Shown here: in pieces, positions 41,491-50,340 of the stretch
Numbering within the stretch: position 1 is the first letter of the stretch
How the letters are laid out: each line of letters opens with the position of its first letter
DNA from: Phycisphaerales bacterium
Lineage (GTDB): Bacteria; Planctomycetota; Phycisphaerae; Phycisphaerales; SM1A02
Reading direction: 5' to 3'
Assembly (NCBI GenBank): GCA_029260575.1
Contig: JAJDDB010000016.1
Span: forward strand, 62,001 to 126,000
DNA length: 64,000 nt
Translations under genes and position numbers: made by a program
Notes under the pieces: model-generated
Told to the model about the DNA's origin: nothing
What the model saw: the letters and a program-made list of their open reading frames with translations, nothing else
The model's database searches: none

Positions 41491-42039
41491 ATGGCGCAAC
41501 GCCGGTTTCATTACGAGCAGGCATTCGAACATTATCTGCGGGCCAACCGGGTGCCGTATGTTGCTGTTGACGAAGCGAAGAAGTCGCTGCTCCCGGCCGG
41601 CGATGCCCATCGGAGTCTCAAGTCATTTGACTTCGTCGTGTACACCAGCGCAGGAAATCTGTTCGTGGATGTCAAAGGAAGGATGTATGGGTCGCCGGCA
41701 AAGTCAGGTGGTGAAACGACACATACCCGCCGGCGCTATGAGAGTTGGGTAACTCAGGACGATGTCGACAGCCTGCGATGCTGGCGGGAATTGTTCGGCG
41801 AGGGCTTTCGACCGACGTTCGTTTTTCTGTACTGTCTGCGGCAGCAACCACCTGACGTCTTGTTTGAGCAGGTCTTCAGCTACAACAACCGATGGTATGC
41901 CATGCGAGAAGTCGATCTGGAGCAGTACCGCCGCGTGATGGTGCAGCGATCGGCCAAGTGGCAGACAGTGCATGTGCCGGCCGCAGAGTTCGAGCGCATC
42001 AGTTGCCCGTTCATGGTTCGCCCGGCGGCCAGGCCATGA
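41491..42039 (+). CDS. HYExO-family protein (planctomycete family)
   Basis: A 182-residue protein with the N-terminal 'RFHYEQAFEHYLRANRVPYVAVDEAKKSLL' (H7, Y8, E9) that names the family, known to me only from planctomycetes. The centre 'SLKSFDFVVYTSAGNLFVDVKGRMYG' has the pattern Asp47 ... Asp60-x-Lys62, similar to the PD-(D/E)XK nuclease core, which suggests but does not prove a nuclease-like fold. Ribosome-binding site GAGAGGG. Soluble, no signal peptide. Function unknown. Confidence 0.85.
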   Translation: MAQRRFHYEQAFEHYLRANRVPYVAVDEAKKSLLPAGDAHRSLKSFDFVVYTSAGNLFVDVKGRMYGSPAKSGGETTHTRRRYESWVTQDDVDSLRCWRELFGEGFRPTFVFLYCLRQQPPDVLFEQVFSYNNRWYAMREVDLEQYRRVMVQRSAKWQTVHVPAAEFERISCPFMVRPAARP

Positions 42040-42184
42040 GATTCGGCATCCAGAGCCGCCCGGGCTGCGAATGAAAACTCGTGTGCTTGTCTGCTTGCGA
42101 CCACGGTGGGGTCCACTTATGCTGAATTCAATGCGAAAACTCACGAACAGCCTGAAGGAAATTCCCTGTAGAGGAGTCTGTGTA

Positions 42185-42364
42185 ATGATGTGGGTTCTGG
42201 CGATACTTGCGGTTCCAGCGACAGTGCTGGCCCAAAGTACGCCCGACAACCCGACATTGCGGCAATCGCCACCGGTCTGGTGGGGGTATGGCATATTGTT
42301 TGTGCTGCTGGTTGCAGTGTTGGCGGTAAGCCTGATGCCTTCGAAACGCGGGCACCAGGATTGA
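42185..42364 (+). CDS. small membrane protein, 59 aa
   Basis: Start at 42185 has GAGGAG eight bases upstream; frames reaching back to 42071 add basic, non-conserved residues. The product has a signal-peptide-like segment ('MMWVLAILAVPATVLAQS'), a short loop and one membrane span ('YGILFVLLVAVLAVSLM') with a basic tail. It opens a row of three small membrane or exported proteins. Confidence 0.65.
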   Translation: MMWVLAILAVPATVLAQSTPDNPTLRQSPPVWWGYGILFVLLVAVLAVSLMPSKRGHQD

Positions 42365-42444
42365 ATCGCAACTTCGCAGGCGCGATGTGCCGATGGGCAA
42401 CCAGGAATCTGAACGACCTAACCAACCTGAAGAAGGATGTCCCG

Positions 42445-42759
42445 ATGCAGGAAAATGAGACGAGGAGCAGATCGAGCCTTCGCGGGCTGATCATGCTCAA
42501 TATGGTGTTGCTTACATTGCTCGCCACCGTGACCTTTGGCTCCAAAGCCGACGCCCAAGCCAGGCAACGTGGTGATTATGCGATGGTGGCAGGCGGCGCA
42601 AACGGAACCAACGCCAGCGTCGTCTATGTCGTCGATACTGTCAACCACCAGATGATCGCGGTGACGTACGACCAGAACGGCAAGACAATTGCCGGCGTGG
42701 GCGCACGAAATCTTGTACGCGATGCAGCCCAGGTCGCCACCGGCGGCCGCCGAAACTAA
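42445..42759 (+). CDS. small exported/anchored protein with one propeller-blade-like motif
   Basis: A 104-residue protein: basic N-terminus, hydrophobic segment ('GLIMLNMVLLTLLATVTFGSKADAQA'), then 'YAMVAGGANGTNASVVYVVDTVNHQMIAVTYDQNGKTIAGVGARNLVRDA'. The 'VVYVVDTxNxxMIAVTYD' part looks like a single beta-propeller blade. The next gene (42782) has the same plan ('LLYVINKREGIMMVYEIEDARKRQVLLRDG'), so they are probably paralogues that may associate into larger assemblies. GAAGGA ribosome-binding site. Function unknown. Confidence 0.7.
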   Translation: MQENETRSRSSLRGLIMLNMVLLTLLATVTFGSKADAQARQRGDYAMVAGGANGTNASVVYVVDTVNHQMIAVTYDQNGKTIAGVGARNLVRDAAQVATGGRRN

Positions 42760-42781
42760 CGGTGGAACAAGGAGCAACGAC

Positions 42782-43102
42782 ATGACCAAGCGAACTACCA
42801 TTAATCATTCGGCCGCTGTGCTCTGGGCGTCCGCGTTTGTGATCATCGCGATGATCATCCTGCAGGCCGGCCGAATGACAGGCAATACAGCGTATGCAGA
42901 GATGGCAACATCATCAGATGTGTACTCACTGCTGACGACCAACTCGGGCACCGGCGGTGAGACCGATCCAAACGAATTGTTGTACGTGATCAACAAGCGC
43001 GAAGGAATCATGATGGTCTACGAAATCGAAGACGCTCGAAAACGACAGGTGCTGCTTCGCGACGGTGGCAGCCTTGATGCACTATTCAAGGCAGCGAACT
43101 GA
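42782..43102 (+). CDS. small anchored protein, paralogue of the preceding gene
   Basis: A 106-residue protein with one membrane span ('AVLWASAFVIIAMIILQAG') and a soluble C-terminal part containing 'NELLYVINKREGIMMVYEIEDARKRQVLLRDGGSLDALF', again one blade-like unit. AAGGAG ribosome-binding site. It follows its paralogue by 22 bases and is ended by a strong terminator at 43139-43169, so the three small genes form one unit. A related protein is encoded at 57920-58198. Confidence 0.7.
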   Translation: MTKRTTINHSAAVLWASAFVIIAMIILQAGRMTGNTAYAEMATSSDVYSLLTTNSGTGGETDPNELLYVINKREGIMMVYEIEDARKRQVLLRDGGSLDALFKAAN

Positions 43103-43138
43103 CAAACAGCACCGTATCATGAATCGGATTTGAATCGG

Positions 43139-43169
43139 CGGCGTGCGCCAATGCGCACGCCGTCTTTTT
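43139..43169 (+). terminator. Rho-independent terminator of the small-protein unit
   Basis: CGGCGTGCGC (43139-43148) pairs perfectly with GCGCACGCCG (43153-43162) with a 4-base loop, followed by TCTTTTT. It lies 36 bases after the stop of the last small gene and 34 bases before the debranching-enzyme start. Confidence 0.85.
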
Positions 43170-43203
43170 CATTACACTTGCGCAACAGCGAGGCGTATGA
43201 ATC

Positions 43204-45198
43204 GTGGCGAAGACACCTACATTGAGCACCGATCGGCAGTGGCTCCTGACCAACGGGCTGGGCGGCTTTGCATTCGGTACAGAAGCTGCGATACATACAA
43301 GGCGATATCACGGCCTGCTTGTCGCTGCAATCAGCCCACCGGTGCGGCGTACGGTTGCGCTTCACAGTATTGTTGAACAAGTAGAATTTGACGACGAGAC
43401 ATTTTCACTTGGCGCATATCTCTTCGGCGATGAACTCCAGAAACACCCCGATGGCTGGAATTACCTTGTCAGGTTCGAACGCATCACTGCCAGCGAGATC
43501 GTGTGGACATACGACCTTGGCAGGTTGCGGATATTCAAGCATGTTCGGTTGCAACAACTGCGTAATGCAGTTTCGGTTGTGTATCGCCTTGATGGTGAAT
43601 TGCCGGCAATGTTGCGGCTGCGCCCTATGACGCCGATGCGCGGATTTCATTCGATGTCACATGAAGGTTGGCACGAACCACAGCCGCAACATGTGGCGAC
43701 TGCTGCGTTGCTCGTGCATAACGGTGACATACGGCTGCGATTCATCGGTCGCAGCGCGACTGCTGAAGCAACTGCGCGAATTGAATCGCAGTGGTGGAAT
43801 GACGTGCGGTATGCAGAAGATCGCGCCCGAGGGCAGGACTGGGCTGAAGATCTGTGGTCGCCCGGCGTTGTTGAATTTGATCTGACCGGTCTCGCGGCGC
43901 AATCACGAGCGATTGAATGTCGACTTGATGCTGAAGTCGCTTCTCCGATGCTGCCACCGGTGCGCATGGCGCCGCAGCATGACGTTGACGATGCGACCGA
44001 TCGATTGGCGGGAGCTGCACAGCAATTCGTCGTCAAACGATTGACGCCGGACCATTCGGGTTCATTCGATTCGATCATTGCGGGATATCCGTGGTTTGCC
44101 GACTGGGGGCGTGATGCCATGATCAGCCTGCCGGGTCTGCTCATCAGTACTGGACAGATCGATCGGGCGGTCTCCGTGCTGCGCGCGTTTGCTGCATCGA
44201 TGCGCAACGGCTTGGTGCCGAACTGTTTTGACGATGAAGGCGGCGGCGCGCAGTACAACAGCGTTGATGCAAGTCTCTGGTTTGTGCAGGCAGTTGCGCA
44301 GGTGCGCGAGCACGTTGATCAGGCAACGCGATGGGAACTTCTCGAACACTGCAGAACGATCATTGATGCCTATCAGCGTGGCACCGAGTTCGACATCTGT
44401 ATGGATGCGGACGGCTTGATCATCGCCGGTAACGAACACACACAAATCACGTGGATGGACGCAGCCCGCGATGGCGTTGTCTTCACTCCGCGTCATGGCA
44501 AGGCGGTCGAAATAAATGCACTGTGGTACAACGCGCTGCGCGCGATGGCTGCGATGTCTGACCGTGAGAGTGAGCAATCGGAGTTAACCGCACTGGCAGA
44601 CCGCATTGCAAAATCGTTCGCGCAGCTATTCTGGTGGTCCGATCGCAATTGTCTGCATGATGTTCTTTCACCGACTGAAACCGGCGGCTTTGAATCAGAT
44701 GGAAAGCTCCGGCCGAACCAGATCTTTGCGGTGAGCCTGCCGTATTCGCCGCTTTCGAATTCGCAGCAACGTGATATTGTTGAAGTTGTGCAGCAGAAGC
44801 TCTTGACGCCGTTCGGCCTGCGCACGCTTGAACCGGATGATCCGCAGTACATCGGTCGGTTTGAAGGCGATCTGTTCGCGCGAGACGGCGCGTACCACCA
44901 GGGCACGGTCTGGCCGTGGCTGATCGGACCGTTCTGTGAAGCGCTGCTGCGCATCCATGAATTTGACAGTGCGTCTAAAGCACGAGTGCAAGAGATCGTT
45001 GCGCCGCTGCTGAACGAGCTCGACAGTGGTTGCGTCGGTCAGATTGCGGAAGTCTATGACGGTGATGCGCCACATCGACCGGACGGCTGTGTTGCCCAGG
45101 CGTGGTCGGTTGCGGAGTTGCTGCGCGTGCAGTCGCTGTTGCAATCCACATCAAAACAAACACCGAAACGTCGAAACGCCGAAAGCCAAACTGTTTGA
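43204..45198 (+). CDS. amylo-alpha-1,6-glucosidase (glycogen debranching enzyme, GH133 type)
   Basis: A 664-residue debranching enzyme of the archaeal/bacterial type. N-terminal sugar-binding beta-sandwich with 'WLLTNGLGGFAFGTEAAIHTRRYHGLLVAA', then the (alpha/alpha)6 catalytic domain with 'AGYPWFADWGRDAMISLPGLLISTGQ', 'NGLVPNCFDDEGGGAQYNSVDASLWF', 'ITWMDAARDGVVFTPRHGKAVEINALWYNALRAM' and 'AYHQGTVWPWLIGPFCEALL'. The acidic residues of 'DWGRD' and 'NSVDASLW' are where the catalytic pair is expected. It starts with GTG at 43204. It releases glucose from branch points of glycogen. Confidence 0.93.
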   Translation: MAKTPTLSTDRQWLLTNGLGGFAFGTEAAIHTRRYHGLLVAAISPPVRRTVALHSIVEQVEFDDETFSLGAYLFGDELQKHPDGWNYLVRFERITASEIVWTYDLGRLRIFKHVRLQQLRNAVSVVYRLDGELPAMLRLRPMTPMRGFHSMSHEGWHEPQPQHVATAALLVHNGDIRLRFIGRSATAEATARIESQWWNDVRYAEDRARGQDWAEDLWSPGVVEFDLTGLAAQSRAIECRLDAEVASPMLPPVRMAPQHDVDDATDRLAGAAQQFVVKRLTPDHSGSFDSIIAGYPWFADWGRDAMISLPGLLISTGQIDRAVSVLRAFAASMRNGLVPNCFDDEGGGAQYNSVDASLWFVQAVAQVREHVDQATRWELLEHCRTIIDAYQRGTEFDICMDADGLIIAGNEHTQITWMDAARDGVVFTPRHGKAVEINALWYNALRAMAAMSDRESEQSELTALADRIAKSFAQLFWWSDRNCLHDVLSPTETGGFESDGKLRPNQIFAVSLPYSPLSNSQQRDIVEVVQQKLLTPFGLRTLEPDDPQYIGRFEGDLFARDGAYHQGTVWPWLIGPFCEALLRIHEFDSASKARVQEIVAPLLNELDSGCVGQIAEVYDGDAPHRPDGCVAQAWSVAELLRVQSLLQSTSKQTPKRRNAESQTV

Positions 45199-45315
45199 TA
45201 GTCCGTTGCTGGCTACGACTGTTGAATGTTCCGGATTTCGACCGCAGCAATAGACGAATTTCGGCGTTTTGGAGTGTCGTCGTTTCAGCGTTTTCCGCTG
45301 CTACAATGATCGGTC

Positions 45316-46230
45316 ATGATGCAGCACACGGTCAATGCGGTTATGGCGGATGAACGGGCAGCTTCGTTCACCCGCAGATCAATCAAGACCGACTCGAAGA
45401 TGCAGGGTTTGCGACTGGCGCTGTCGATGGTCGATCTGACAACGCTGGAAGGCAAAGATTCGCCCGAGAAAGTTCGATCGCTATGCCGCAAAGCGATTCA
45501 ACCGTATGACGGGCAGATTGATCCGCCGCTGCCGTCCGTCGCCGCAGTGTGTGTGTACCCGTCTCTCGTATCGGTAGCCCGCAAGGCGCTGGCAGGTTCC
45601 AACGTAAAGGTCGCTTCGGTGGCAACGGGTTTTCCCAGCGGACAATTCCCCTTGGATGTGCGCTTGCGCGATGTTGCGGAAGCTGTCGAAGCCGGTGCTG
45701 ATGAAATCGACATGGTGATCAATCGCGGCGCGTTCCTTGCCGGGCGCATTGGTGAAGTCCGTGATGAGATCGTGCAGGTCAAACAGGCGTGCGGGCAGGC
45801 CCATCTCAAAATTATCCTAGAAACCGGCGAGCTGGAAACATACGACAATGTTCGCCGCGCAAGTGATCTTGCGATTGAAGCCGCAGCATCGACCGGCGAG
45901 CTGCGCGGCGGAGAAGTGTTCATCAAGACCAGCACGGGCAAGGTGCAGCCGGCAGCGACGATGCCGGTGACGCTGATCATGCTCGAAGCAATTCGCGATC
46001 ACTATCTTGTGACCGGCGTGCGCATCGGCATGAAGCCCGCAGGCGGCATCCGTCACGCCAAGCAGGCGCTGCATTACCTGGTGATGGTCAAAGAGACGGT
46101 GGGCGATGCGTGGTTAACGCCGGAGCTGTTTCGATTCGGCGCTTCGAGTCTGACAAATGATCTGCTGCGTCAGATTGTGAAGACAACAACGGGCAGGTAC
46201 AGCGCCGCGTATGATTTTTCGGAAGCGTGA
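45316..46230 (+). CDS. deoC: deoxyribose-phosphate aldolase
   Basis: A 304-residue class I aldolase that splits 2-deoxyribose-5-phosphate into glyceraldehyde-3-phosphate and acetaldehyde. Landmarks: 'MVDLTTLEGKDSPEKVRSLCRKA', 'VAAVCVYPSLVSVARKAL', 'VKVASVATGFPSGQ', 'DEIDMVINRGAFLAG', 'LKIILETGEL' and the Schiff-base Lys in 'GEVFIKTSTGKVQPAAT'; 'GMKPAGGIRHAKQALHYL' is the second Lys region. It has about 40 extra residues at the N-terminus compared with E. coli. It is followed by two ALDH genes that could oxidise the released acetaldehyde. Confidence 0.94.
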   Translation: MMQHTVNAVMADERAASFTRRSIKTDSKMQGLRLALSMVDLTTLEGKDSPEKVRSLCRKAIQPYDGQIDPPLPSVAAVCVYPSLVSVARKALAGSNVKVASVATGFPSGQFPLDVRLRDVAEAVEAGADEIDMVINRGAFLAGRIGEVRDEIVQVKQACGQAHLKIILETGELETYDNVRRASDLAIEAAASTGELRGGEVFIKTSTGKVQPAATMPVTLIMLEAIRDHYLVTGVRIGMKPAGGIRHAKQALHYLVMVKETVGDAWLTPELFRFGASSLTNDLLRQIVKTTTGRYSAAYDFSEA

Positions 46231-46338
46231 GGACGCAAAGGACCGTGATGAGGAATCAGCGTATCAAACGATAGAGTTTACCAGTGACCCAAACGCAGTG
46301 CGGGGGCGTGAGTCGATCTGCGGGGAATAGGAATAAAG

Positions 46339-47847
46339 ATGGACACCAGCGCTGAATCACGAACGCAGTCCACACTGATCAACGGTGAAGCCGAATCAGC
46401 AAGTGAACCTGTGCAATGGGAGTATTCTCCCGCGCCGGAACGGGCGGCTGTGGAAATTGCTGACCGCTACGACCTGTTCATCAACGGTAAATTCACGGCG
46501 CCGAAATCGCGCAAACATTTTGCAACGATCAATCCAGCTACGGAACAAGTCATCTGCGAAGTGGCGGAAGCGGGCAAGGCGGATGTGACTGCTGCTGTTG
46601 CTGCAGCGAAAGCTGCCCAGCCGAAGTGGGCGAGACTCAAACCGCAGGAACGCGCGAAATATATGTACCGTATTGCCCGGCGGATTCAGGAACGAGCGCG
46701 AGAGCTGGCAATTATTGAATCAACCGATGGCGGCAAACCGATCCGGGAATCGCGTGATGTAGATGTCCCGCTGGCTGCGCAGCATTTCTTTTATCACGCA
46801 GGTTGGTGCGACAAACTGCGGTATGCGTTCCCGGGAGCTGGGCGCGATCCCAAACCGGTCGGCGTGTGTGGGCAGATCATCCCCTGGAATTTTCCGCTGC
46901 TGATGGCTGCATGGAAAATTGCGCCGGCTTTGGCATGCGGCAACACGTGTGTGCTCAAGCCAGCTGAAACGACACCGTTAACAGCGCTGCGGCTGGCGGA
47001 GATTCTCGAAGAAGTCGAATTACCGGCTGGTGTTGTAAATATCATCACCGGCGGCCCTGAATCCGGACGCGCGCTTGTCGAACACAACGACGTCAAGAAG
47101 ATCGCGTTTACCGGTTCAACCGAAGTCGGCAAGCTGCTGGCGAAGATGGTTGCAGACACCGACAAGCGCATCACTCTGGAACTCGGCGGCAAGAGCCCAA
47201 ACATCATCTTCGCAGATGCTTCGATCGACCAGGCTGTCGAAGGCATAATCAGCGGCATCTATTTCAACCAGGGTCATGTCTGCTGCGCAGGTTCGCGGCT
47301 GCTCGTGGAAGAGGGCGCGGTGGATATAGTGGTCGACAAACTCACGCACCGGCTGCAGTCGCTGCGCGTGGGTGATCCGCTGGATAAGAACACCGATATT
47401 GGCGCAATCAACAGCAAGGCGCAGTTGTCGACGATTCACAAGTATTTGGAAGCCGGCCGTAATGAGGGTGCGGCTTTACATGAAGTAAATGGACAGCCGC
47501 TGCCGCGCAAGGGGTATTGGTGTCGGCCGTGCTTCTTCACCGGCGTGCAGCCGAGCCATGTTGTGGCGCGGGAAGAAATTTTCGGGCCGGTACTGGCGGT
47601 GATGAGTTTCCGCACGCCAGAAGAAGCGCTGGAACGCGCGAATAACACGCCGTACGGTCTGGCTGCTGGTGTGTGGACAGATAAAGGCAGCAAGATTTTT
47701 GAAATTGCGCGGCGCCTGGATGCCGGTGTGGTGTGGTGCAACACCTACAACAAGTTCGACGCAGCAAGCCCGTTCGGCGGGTTCAAAGAAAGCGGGTTCG
47801 GCCGCGAGGGTGGATTGCAGGGATTGCGGGCGTATCTTGAATTATGA
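46339..47847 (+). CDS. aldehyde dehydrogenase family protein (complete)
   Basis: A 502-residue NAD(P)-dependent ALDH. 'PWNFPLLMAAWKIAPALACGNTCVLKPAETTP' (cofactor), 'AFTGSTEVGKLL', the catalytic Glu281 in 'LELGGKSPNII', and the nucleophile Cys315 in 'YFNQGHVCCAGSRL' are all present. The C-terminal 'NTYNKFDAASPFGGFKESGFGREGGLQGLRAYLEL' is also normal. The first ~40 residues are a non-conserved extension. Between deoC and a short ALDH gene in the same direction, it likely oxidises the aldehyde made by deoC. Confidence 0.93.
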   Translation: MDTSAESRTQSTLINGEAESASEPVQWEYSPAPERAAVEIADRYDLFINGKFTAPKSRKHFATINPATEQVICEVAEAGKADVTAAVAAAKAAQPKWARLKPQERAKYMYRIARRIQERARELAIIESTDGGKPIRESRDVDVPLAAQHFFYHAGWCDKLRYAFPGAGRDPKPVGVCGQIIPWNFPLLMAAWKIAPALACGNTCVLKPAETTPLTALRLAEILEEVELPAGVVNIITGGPESGRALVEHNDVKKIAFTGSTEVGKLLAKMVADTDKRITLELGGKSPNIIFADASIDQAVEGIISGIYFNQGHVCCAGSRLLVEEGAVDIVVDKLTHRLQSLRVGDPLDKNTDIGAINSKAQLSTIHKYLEAGRNEGAALHEVNGQPLPRKGYWCRPCFFTGVQPSHVVAREEIFGPVLAVMSFRTPEEALERANNTPYGLAAGVWTDKGSKIFEIARRLDAGVVWCNTYNKFDAASPFGGFKESGFGREGGLQGLRAYLEL

Positions 47848-47913
47848 AAGCCAGAAATGCGGAAAGCCAAACATCCAGCCGGGAAGAGGCGATGCGAGCG
47901 GCGGTGAATTGAT

Positions 47914-48789
47914 ATGACGCGATTGAATGTATTGAAGACGTACAAGCTTTACATCAACGGCGCGTTTCCGCGCACGGAGTCCGGACGTTCGATGAAAGTG
48001 CCGGCTGCGAAGGGTGCTGAAGTGCTAGCACATATCTGCCAAGGCTCGCGCAAAGACATGCGAAATGCAGTCGAGGCGGCACGGGCAGCGCAGCCGAAGT
48101 GGGCGGGGCGCACTGCGTACAACCGAGCGCAGATAATGTACCGCATGGCGGAAATGCTTGAAGGCAAGCGCGATGAGTTTGCTGAGGCGCTCAAACATTC
48201 AACAGGTAACACGATTGCTGCGACGCGCAAAGAAGTTGATGCGTCAATTGATCGGCTGGTGTGCTTTGCCGGCTGGGCGGATAAGTACGCACAGATGCTC
48301 GGATGCAATAACGCGGTAGCGGGGCCGTACTACAACTTCACGGTTCCCGAGCCGACGGGCGTCATCGTTGTTGTCTGTCCGGATGAACCAGCACTGCTCG
48401 GTTTGGTGTCACTGCTTGCGCCGCCAATGTGTGCGGGTAATGCTGTCGTTGTGATTGCCAGCGAGAAGTATTCTTTGCCAGCAGCAGTGTTCGGAGAGGT
48501 GTGTGCGACGTCGGATGTGCCGGCTGGAGTCGTAAACATCATCACTGGCAAACGAGCTGAACTGCTTGAACACATTGCCAACCATCGCAACGTGCACGCA
48601 ATCAGTGCGGCAAACATGAACAAGCGCGATCGTGCGACGCTTCGCATGGGCGCTGCGGAGAATGTCAAGCGCGTGTCGGTGATAAAGCGCAGCGCGGATG
48701 CGTGGTTTGATGTGGATGCATGCGAATCGCCGTGGACGATCGAACCCTTCGTGGAAATGAAGACGATCTGGCATCCGAGCGCGACATGA
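47914..48789 (+). CDS. short ALDH-family protein lacking the catalytic domain
   Basis: A 291-residue relative of ALDH (normal length about 480). It keeps the N-terminal NAD-binding half: 'LYINGAFPRTESGRSMKV', 'AAQPKWAGRTAYNRAQIMYRMAEMLE', 'PEPTGVIVVVCPDEPALLGLVSLLAPPMCAGNAVVVI' and 'AGVVNIITGKRAELLEHIA'. The segment with the catalytic Glu and Cys is missing, and the protein ends with 'WTIEPFVEMKTIWHP', the usual far-C-terminal tail, so the catalytic domain has been lost from the middle. It may be a regulatory or structural partner of the complete ALDH upstream. The reading frame is clean, so I treat it as a real gene. Confidence 0.8.
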   Translation: MTRLNVLKTYKLYINGAFPRTESGRSMKVPAAKGAEVLAHICQGSRKDMRNAVEAARAAQPKWAGRTAYNRAQIMYRMAEMLEGKRDEFAEALKHSTGNTIAATRKEVDASIDRLVCFAGWADKYAQMLGCNNAVAGPYYNFTVPEPTGVIVVVCPDEPALLGLVSLLAPPMCAGNAVVVIASEKYSLPAAVFGEVCATSDVPAGVVNIITGKRAELLEHIANHRNVHAISAANMNKRDRATLRMGAAENVKRVSVIKRSADAWFDVDACESPWTIEPFVEMKTIWHPSAT

Positions 48790-48861
48790 TGTTTGATCAC
48801 ACCAATGGGAATGGGTGAGCTTCGATAGCGTGATGCAGTACAGTCATCAGCAGGGGGCGCG

Positions 48862-49287
48862 ATGAAACACAAGACGTGGTTTCGGTTGGTATTGAAGGCT
48901 ATTGGTATATTGCTGATCGGTCAGTGGTTAAACGAATTTGCGAATTCGATTTGGTGGTTGCTTGATGTCGTGATCTCTGGCGGTGACTTGTATCGTGGAT
49001 ATGCCAACAACCCGTATTACACAGCACCGACGACTGATTACCGTGAAGCAGTGCGACTGACGTTCGAGTTCATCGGCCCGATACTTCCATTCGTTTTTGG
49101 CCTCTATCTTTTGTTCGGTGGCAAATGGCTTGTCGATAAGATCATTCCGTCGAATCGGCCGTACTGTCCGAATTGCGGATACCCGTTGACTGACACTGCC
49201 AGTGAGCAGTGTCCGGAGTGTGGAATTGCGTTGCCAACGCTTGATGCGCCATCGGTGACTGAGACTTCAGAATCCCAACAAGAGTGA
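48862..49287 (+). CDS. two-span membrane protein with C-terminal zinc ribbon
   Basis: A 141-residue protein with hydrophobic spans at about residues 9-35 and 71-88, followed by a zinc ribbon 'CPNCGYPLTDTASEQCPECG' with two CxxC knuckles and an acidic/Ser-rich tail. The zinc-ribbon form is the one found in many planctomycete membrane proteins. ATG at 48862 has GGGGGCGCG upstream, a weak ribosome-binding site. Function unknown. Confidence 0.68.
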   Translation: MKHKTWFRLVLKAIGILLIGQWLNEFANSIWWLLDVVISGGDLYRGYANNPYYTAPTTDYREAVRLTFEFIGPILPFVFGLYLLFGGKWLVDKIIPSNRPYCPNCGYPLTDTASEQCPECGIALPTLDAPSVTETSESQQE

Positions 49288-49344
49288 ACGAAGACCCGCG
49301 TCGTTGCCCATGCTGAGACGGCGCAGGCTTCTGTTCGAGTTTGC

Positions 49345-50340
49345 TCACTCCGGAACGAGGACAAGAAACGGCTTTTGGGTTTCAGCGCCAAGTTCCGGGC
49401 GTTTTGGATCCAGCGGAAGGCGCAAGGCTTCGCCGTTGACCAGCCGCGCGGGGAATCGATCGCGGAGTGCTTTGACATCGGAGCTGATCAGACCGCTTTG
49501 CGGATCGACAGCGCGATAGTCGAATAGGCCGACTGTGACAACGCTCATTCTGCGCTCGTCTTCATGAAAGAAATACGCTTCGTAGCCCTGGGCGCGAAGT
49601 TGTTGCACGTAGGCTTCAGCTCTACGGCGGGCTTCGGCGACAGTCGTGCCACCTGCATCGTCAGCCATCCACAGCGCGATGTCCAGTGAGTACATCGGGT
49701 CGACATTCGGATAGCGCTGGCGGACAGCCAGCAATGAATGCGGATGCACCCGGCCGATCGGTTTTTCTGTGGCGATTCGGCTGAGCATTGCCCGGGCAAA
49801 GGCGGGACGTCCGCCGATGTCAATGCTCTTTACCTGCTGGAGTGTGCTGCGGGCACCGGGATCATCCGGGCGGTCAAACCTGCCGAGCGCGACAATGGAC
49901 CCACGATCGGTACTGTGTACCCAGACGCCAGCAAGCGTCGGATCAAGCGTTCGAACCTCGCTGCTCATGTTCTGCGCAGCCTGGCGATGAGTATTGCCGG
50001 AGAACGTGCCGAGCACGACGACCCAGACGCTGGTGGGGGCCACTGCATCATCGGATGTGGCCTGCGATCCGGATGGGCGGGGCAGCGTTTCGGCAGATTT
50101 GGACGTCCCGCGGGTTGTGCGATCGGCGGCTGCATCCCAGTTCTGGCCGAGATCGAGATCATCCAGGCCGACGGGTTCGAGGGCGGTTGCTTTGGGTGTT
50201 GCGTCCACGGTTTTGCGCTGCTGTGGAGTGCGATCATTTAACCCTGATGAAGTCTTGTTCTGTTCCTGACAACCTGCGAGCAACAGCGCAGCGAAGGTGG
50301 CAGCGAGCGGCATCATCCGTTGCAGTGGGCAGTTGCGCAT
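49345..50340 (-). CDS. lipoprotein with SPOR-like repeats
   Basis: A 331-residue lipoprotein: signal 'MMPLAATFAALLLAGC' with lipobox, then a Ser/Thr/Pro-rich linker, then two segments with the rhythm of SPOR-like domains ('SVWVVVLGTFSGNTHRQAAQNMSSEV' and 'AEAYVQQLRAQGYEAYFFHEDERRMSVVTVGLFDY'). SPOR domains bind denuded peptidoglycan, but planctomycete cell walls and the divergence here make this only a suggestion. ATG at 50340 has GGAG nine bases upstream. Convergent with the zinc-ribbon gene. Confidence 0.72.
   Translation of the reverse strand: MRNCPLQRMMPLAATFAALLLAGCQEQNKTSSGLNDRTPQQRKTVDATPKATALEPVGLDDLDLGQNWDAAADRTTRGTSKSAETLPRPSGSQATSDDAVAPTSVWVVVLGTFSGNTHRQAAQNMSSEVRTLDPTLAGVWVHSTDRGSIVALGRFDRPDDPGARSTLQQVKSIDIGGRPAFARAMLSRIATEKPIGRVHPHSLLAVRQRYPNVDPMYSLDIALWMADDAGGTTVAEARRRAEAYVQQLRAQGYEAYFFHEDERRMSVVTVGLFDYRAVDPQSGLISSDVKALRDRFPARLVNGEALRLPLDPKRPELGAETQKPFLVLVPE

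Noticed and set aside
41704-42294. Minus-strand frame (196 codons) opposite HYExO
   Set aside because: Shadow of HYExO and its downstream region; no ribosome-binding site and no protein-like features.
47914-48789. Pseudogene call for the short ALDH
   Set aside because: The frame is intact, the start and tail are conserved, and no stop or frameshift is visible; treated as a real shortened protein.
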